Source of the DNA: a virus
DNA: 33,537 bases
Virus record (IMG/VR): IMGVR_UViG_3300022208_000018
Span: 1-33,537 of that record
Reading direction: 5' to 3' (one strand)
Part shown: positions 30,098 through 33,537 of the stretch, in pieces
How the letters are laid out: every line of letters starts with the position of its first letter
Position numbering within the stretch: the first letter of the stretch is position 1
Made by a program: the position numbers and the translations under genes
The notes under the pieces: generated by a model
Database searches by the model: none
Told to the model about the DNA's origin: nothing
The model's input: the letters and a program-made list of their open reading frames with translations, nothing else

Positions 30098-32122
30098 TTT
30101 GTGGGGTTCAAACCCCACCAGTTCCCGGAACACCGGGTCTTTCAGTCGTTCCGCCAAATCCAGCCTGTCTCCATCTGTTACCGCTGGCCCGTTTTTCCTC
30201 ACCCACAACGCCCAGTCCCGGTCGGCTAAGTCCCCGCTAAACCGGGGTCTGCCGTTGATTTCCGCCGGGGCCGGTTCGGCCAAAGCCGTCATTTCCTGGG
30301 CATCAACCTGTTCCTGCAGAGTGAGAGGTTTGGGCGCGGCCCGTTCCTCTCGTTCTAGATCAATCCCCTTAGCCAGGGCCTTGTTTTCCAGCCTGCGCAC
30401 CTGCGCTTGCTGGCGCTGGTGATCTGCCCGTTCGACGTAGGAGATTATTTTGTACGGCTGGCTGTTGGCCCGAATGCCCGCTTCGCAAATCCGCACACCG
30501 TCCAGGGTCATCACCCACACCCGGCTGGGGTCGTGGATGTCAAATGCAATCCGCATCCGCTCTCCGTGGAACTCGGCCAGGTCAGCGGAAAAATACCGCT
30601 GGCCCATCAGACTCACCTCGCCCCGCGCCACGGTGCGGATTTCCTCTGGCATCCACAGGGTGGCGTCCTCTTCCGGCATCAACGGCTGCCAGCCCTGGGT
30701 CAGAGCGGCGTCCCACGCTTCTTTCGGGGTTTGGTGCCGTGCCCGGCCCGTGGCCGGGTCGGTTATTTTCAGCAGGCCCCGGTGCGGCCGGTGGTTGTAA
30801 TCGTCCAGCGCCGCCCGCACCAGCCCCAAAAAATCATCCCAACTGGGGAGCCCCTGCCCCGTTCTGCGGGTGACCCTGTAGGCCAGGGTTTTGGCTTCGG
30901 GGTCCATGTCTTTTCCCATGTAGGTGGGGAGCATCTTGGCCGCCCGCACCCACACCGTCCGGTGGAATCTCTCTACAATGCCTTTGGACTGGGGGCGGTA
31001 GGCGATGGAGTGATCCAGTTGGATGCCCAGCCGGGCCATGAAGCCAGTCACCGGATTTTTCATTAAGTCGTTCTTAAACCCGCTGCCGTTGTCCACGTAA
31101 AAGATGGCCGGTATACCGTGGGTTTTGCAGGCGTGCTTCAGCGCGTCCAAAACTACGATGGCCCCCTCCGCCAACCCAATCCCAAACCCCACAGCTTTCC
31201 TGGTGGCTACGTCTATCACGGTGACGATTTCCGGGCGGATGGGGAGACCTGTGCGGGGGTTCCCAACTTCGGCATCCCAGGTGTGGCCGTCCGCAACCAC
31301 CACATCCCCCGGCCATAACTGGCTGGTGTCCCGCCGCGCAAACGGGCGGATGGCCAGAAGCTCCCGCTGGCCCATCCGGCCCCGGTTGACCTCCACGTTG
31401 CCCAGGCGCCGCAACAGGGTGCGGGCCTGGTCGTAACTGGGCGGGGTGACCCCAGCGGGCAAAAGCCCTGGGGTACGCAGATATCTCACGCAGTCGGTCA
31501 GGGCCGGTTTCTGGGGCTTCCGGTACGTTTTCAGCAGCGCTGGTGCCCAGGGCGGTGTGGTGGCGGTTTGTTTGACCCTGGGGGCCACTGCCGTTGTCCC
31601 ACTGCGTTCCTGGGCCAGCCAGCGGTGGATAGAGCGACTGGATAGCGCCCGGCTTTTCCCCAATCTGGCATTGGCCGCCGACACTAGCCGCTGGATGTGC
31701 TCCGGCAGGGTGCCCCCCCTGGCCTGGGACACCACGATTTCCACGGCCCGCTTCAGCCGGATTCCCCGCTCCGCCATGACCCTGCGAACGTGGACGATGA
31801 TGCCCAACCGGGCATCCATCGCCTGGGTCTGCCAGTCGGCCAAAGCCGTGATGAGAGGCAGGGGCACCGGCAAAGCGGGCGGCAGGGCGGATTCCTCCGC
31901 CGGTTTCAGCAGGGCCGCCTGGGTTTCCGGCGGCAGGGCCGACAGAGAATATAATTTTTGGAGCCCCCCAAACACCACCACTTCCCGGACTGCCCATTTT
32001 TCCCGGGCCGCTCTGGCCCGCACCTGCCGTTCCGTCCCCGGCAGCCCCGGCAGACCGGCCAACTGCCTGGCGGAGTAGTAACCCGATGTGTTTTCGATCA
32101 CCTTAGCCTCTCGTTGAGCCAT
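30080..32122 (-). CDS. DDE transposase MuA-like
   Basis: The 680-residue protein (Mu A has 663) catalyses replicative transposition and integration. An N-terminal HTH/Mu-type DNA-binding part (about 13-60, YYSARQLAGLPGLPGTERQVRARA) is followed by the domains that bind the end sites (about 90-200). The rve catalytic core has D278 (VVADGHTWD), D344 (YVDNGSG) and E384 (GIVERFHRT). A beta-barrel and helical tail follows. The ATG at 32122 begins MAQREAK; a longer in-frame version is shadow sequence. It overlaps its upstream neighbour by 25 bases. Confidence 0.96.
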   Translation of the reverse strand: MAQREAKVIENTSGYYSARQLAGLPGLPGTERQVRARAAREKWAVREVVVFGGLQKLYSLSALPPETQAALLKPAEESALPPALPVPLPLITALADWQTQAMDARLGIIVHVRRVMAERGIRLKRAVEIVVSQARGGTLPEHIQRLVSAANARLGKSRALSSRSIHRWLAQERSGTTAVAPRVKQTATTPPWAPALLKTYRKPQKPALTDCVRYLRTPGLLPAGVTPPSYDQARTLLRRLGNVEVNRGRMGQRELLAIRPFARRDTSQLWPGDVVVADGHTWDAEVGNPRTGLPIRPEIVTVIDVATRKAVGFGIGLAEGAIVVLDALKHACKTHGIPAIFYVDNGSGFKNDLMKNPVTGFMARLGIQLDHSIAYRPQSKGIVERFHRTVWVRAAKMLPTYMGKDMDPEAKTLAYRVTRRTGQGLPSWDDFLGLVRAALDDYNHRPHRGLLKITDPATGRARHQTPKEAWDAALTQGWQPLMPEEDATLWMPEEIRTVARGEVSLMGQRYFSADLAEFHGERMRIAFDIHDPSRVWVMTLDGVRICEAGIRANSQPYKIISYVERADHQRQQAQVRRLENKALAKGIDLEREERAAPKPLTLQEQVDAQEMTALAEPAPAEINGRPRFSGDLADRDWALWVRKNGPAVTDGDRLDLAERLKDPVFRELVGFEPHKQKAAG

Positions 32123-32577
32123 TTCCTGGTCTTTCTCAACCGCTGGTTTTCCGCCTCGATTTTCCCCAGTTTCCATTCGTCTATCTCCCTTCCGGTGATC
32201 AGTTTTCCGCCCCGCAGGGCGGCCAGCCAGTCGGTGATGAGGGGCTCTCCCAGGGCCGCCTCCAGGGCGGGCACCAGGTGCGCCGGAATCTGCCACGCCG
32301 TCCGGCTCTCGCCGCACCAAGCGTCCAGGTGGGCCTTGGTGTACTTCCGCCCGGTCAGGTCGCTCACACGGTCGGCAATCTGATCCCGGCTTAACTTGGA
32401 GCGCTTCAGTGCTTCCCGCAGCAGACCCCGCACCGCCTGGTCCAAGTCCATTCCACCCGCCACGGCGGGCAGGGGGCGGGGTACCGTGTCGTCCCACAAA
32501 ATTGCGTCAAACCCCATCTGCCGGGGGTCGTTCGTTCGTTTGGCCATGCGGCTCTGCTGATGCTGATGAGCGGCCAT
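32098..32577 (-). CDS. HTH protein upstream of transposase
   Basis: The 159-residue protein has an HTH-like middle (LSRDQIADRVSDLTGRKYTKAHLDAWCGESR, about 60-90) and a coiled C-terminus (KLGKIEAENQRLRKTRKWLNERL). It sits at the Ner/early-regulator position just before the transposase, and its 3' end overlaps the transposase start. It may regulate early transcription. A second ATG at 32547 (MAKRTND) is an alternative start. Preceded by a 7-bp hairpin. Confidence 0.75.
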   Translation of the reverse strand: MAAHQHQQSRMAKRTNDPRQMGFDAILWDDTVPRPLPAVAGGMDLDQAVRGLLREALKRSKLSRDQIADRVSDLTGRKYTKAHLDAWCGESRTAWQIPAHLVPALEAALGEPLITDWLAALRGGKLITGREIDEWKLGKIEAENQRLRKTRKWLNERLR

Positions 32578-32591
32578 CCTGGCCTGTGTTC

Positions 32592-32607
32592 ACGCCCGTC
32601 CGGGCGT
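32592..32607 (-). promoter_or_regulatory. hairpin just before the HTH-transposase operon
   Basis: The sequence acgcccgtccgggcgt (32592-32607) is a perfect palindromic stem, 15 bases before the start of the HTH gene. Its CCGGAC core resembles that of the two late-module hairpins. An operator or 5'-UTR hairpin is possible. Confidence 0.4.
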
Positions 32608-32627
32608 TGTGTTCCCAAACAAAATCA

Positions 32628-32687
32628 TCACGATACCGGATGGATTGTCTGGCCCTGATTTAATGGCTGGTTTAATGCTTTTTCCAT
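32628..32687 (-). CDS. possible 19-codon leader ORF
   Basis: After an AAGGAGAAGAGGA run, an ATG at 32687 opens 19 codons (MEKALNQPLNQGQTIHPVS) and stops at 32628 with TGATG; a second tiny frame of 12 codons ends at 32590. This could be a leader peptide of the early operon. The length is too small to be sure. Confidence 0.25.
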   Translation of the reverse strand: MEKALNQPLNQGQTIHPVS

Positions 32688-32713
32688 CTCATTCCTCTTC
32701 TCCTTAAAAATGG

Positions 32714-32765
32714 GCCACCCCAGGGGCGGGGGTTGGCGGGGGGGAAGGACCGCCCCCAGGGTGGC
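32714..32765 (-). terminator. intrinsic terminator after the Bro-N/ORF6N-like gene
   Basis: The two arms gccaccc-ca-ggggcgg (32714-32729) and ccgcccc-ca-gggtggc (32750-32765) form a long GC stem with a small symmetric internal loop. On the minus strand it is followed by CCCATTTTTAAGG. It separates the regulator gene from the transposase operon. Confidence 0.7.
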
Positions 32766-32823
32766 TTGTAAAAAGCGCCTGGCTCCATGCCGATTAAGGG
32801 GCTTCCGCCCCGGCGCTGTCTGT

Positions 32824-33345
32824 TCAATTGACCAGCCCGTCCAGTTTCTTGGCCAGTCGGATCAGCGGCTGGAGCTCCGCCACCGCCGCCCGAAAATCCA
32901 GCACGGGAGTTCCCCTGTTTTTAACCTTGCCCATCATGATTTCAAGCAGAGTCACCCGCATCTTCAGGTCTTGAATGTCCTCCATGTCCTTAAAATTCAC
33001 CTGGTTTTCAATTTCCTTCAGCACCAAGTCTTCCGCCCAGTCCCGGAACCGTTTGGCCCGTTCCGATTTAATGAAAAACCCCAGGCGGACAACACCGCGC
33101 TTCGTCCAGAGAGTTGCCTTCTGCAGCCCTCCAAGGGTGTGAATATTATTCACACCCCAATGCTTGCCTTCCGCCAATTCATCAGCATGAATAGATTTGT
33201 GTTTTCTGATTGTCTCCTCGGTCACCCCAAAGCCCGTAGCCACCTCGCGGGTGTTCAGCCACCAACCGTGGATTTCATCCGGCATGAGGTGTAGCGTCAC
33301 CCCGTCAAAACTCTCAATTTTGGAAGGTCGAACGTTTGAGTGCAT
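32824..33345 (-). CDS. Bro-N/ORF6N-like phage regulator (antirepressor-like)
   Basis: The 173-residue protein has an N-terminal DNA-binding type region (WWLNTREVATGFGVTEETIRKHK, about 28-50) and the block LWTKRGVVRLGFFIKSERAKRFRDWAEDLVL (78-108), typical of Bro-N/ORF6N antirepressor-type proteins. A coiled C-terminus follows. It lies where Mu has regulatory genes. It may take part in the lysis-lysogeny choice. Its own terminator (32714-32765) makes it a separate unit. Confidence 0.75.
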   Translation of the reverse strand: MHSNVRPSKIESFDGVTLHLMPDEIHGWWLNTREVATGFGVTEETIRKHKSIHADELAEGKHWGVNNIHTLGGLQKATLWTKRGVVRLGFFIKSERAKRFRDWAEDLVLKEIENQVNFKDMEDIQDLKMRVTLLEIMMGKVKNRGTPVLDFRAAVAELQPLIRLAKKLDGLVN

Positions 33346-33537
33346 GGTTTCTCTGTTCGTTGGTGGTGTCTCAAATAACCAGGGCCTCTAAACATTGCCC
33401 CGGCGGCCAAAGCCTGATAGTTTCAGGTCAACGGCCTGGGTTTTGTCTAGCCATCAGGGGGTTTTTGTTCGGTTTGTTCCGGATTTACGGGTATAACGGC
33501 TGCGCGTGGCCCGGCCCTTGTAATGGCCTTGCGCATC
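33346..33537. other. right edge of the window, non-coding
   Basis: No gene is seen in these 192 bases. They precede the regulator gene and may hold its promoter; I see no convincing -10/-35 pair on the minus strand. The 8-mer gccaaagc (33406-33413) is an inverted match to the core of the end repeats at 185-217 and may be a weak transposase site. The phage left end is not recognised. Confidence 0.4.

Noticed and set aside
29986-30111. N-terminal extension of MuB from a TTG
   Set aside because: It crosses the transposase stop and two hairpins, while GGAGGAAGCGC before 29985 gives a clear start.
32123-32497. N-terminal extension of the transposase
   Set aside because: The extra 125 residues are the out-of-frame reading of the HTH gene; MuA-type length and start fit 32122.
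160-33401. 9-base direct repeat cattgcccc at 160-168 and 33393-33401 as target duplication
   Set aside because: Mu-type duplications are 5 bp and touch the ends; neither copy is next to a TG/CA terminus, and a 9-mer match is expected by chance fairly often between such regions.

Overview
The window is an almost complete Mu-like (transposable, Myoviridae-type contractile-tail) prophage in a GC-rich bacterial genome. Nearly every gene lies on the minus strand, so the phage reads from high to low coordinates. Gene content and order follow phage Mu closely: DDE transposase A and ATPase B, host-nuclease inhibitor Gam, GemA, a Mor/C-type activator, a lysis cassette, the DNA-packaging genes gp25-gp29, the MuF protein, the I-type protease/scaffold, major capsid T, gp35-gp38, sheath, tube, the frameshifted tail chaperone, tape measure, gpN, gpP, gp45-gp48, tail fibre, and a DNA methylase at the place where Mu carries mom. 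The host cannot be named from the sequence. About 170 bases at the low end look like host DNA, with two GC-rich hairpins of the kind scattered through many bacterial genomes.

Layout from right to left. 33537-32600: a Bro-N/ORF6N-like regulator, a strong terminator and a hairpin-bearing leader. 32577-26769 (early, replicative transposition): a small HTH protein, transposase, MuB, two DNA-binding regulators, HU, two small proteins and Gam. 26750-23392 (late early/middle): a membrane-anchored transglycosylase, GemA, a zinc-ribbon protein, the Mor activator and an unusual four-helix membrane protein with an octapeptide repeat and a C-terminal HTH-like segment. 23288-22202: M15 endopeptidase, 3TM holin and a DUF2730 protein. 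22205-14268: packaging and head genes, interrupted by a 450-base non-coding, hairpin-rich gap between MuF and the protease. 14207-1138: tail, baseplate and fibre genes. 1033-272: D12-class adenine methylase. Two 11-base repeats 22 bases apart (185-217) look like transposase-binding sites at the phage right end. The left end and a Mu c-type repressor are not identified and probably lie beyond the window.

Many neighbours overlap by ATGA or TGATG, which implies long translationally coupled operons. Breaks occur before the endolysin, before the protease and before the methylase; in Mu these are the late-promoter positions Plys, PI and Pmom. The first two breaks carry the same hairpin element. The least ordinary parts are: the membrane/HTH protein beside Mor with its palindromic 24-base repeats; the MuF protein with a probable C-terminal nuclease-toxin domain followed by a structured non-coding gap instead of an obvious immunity gene; a lone plus-strand membrane-protein gene inside the tail operon; a clear programmed -1 frameshift site; and a recurrent ALN[QT] motif in protease/scaffold and portal that may mark proteolytic processing sites.
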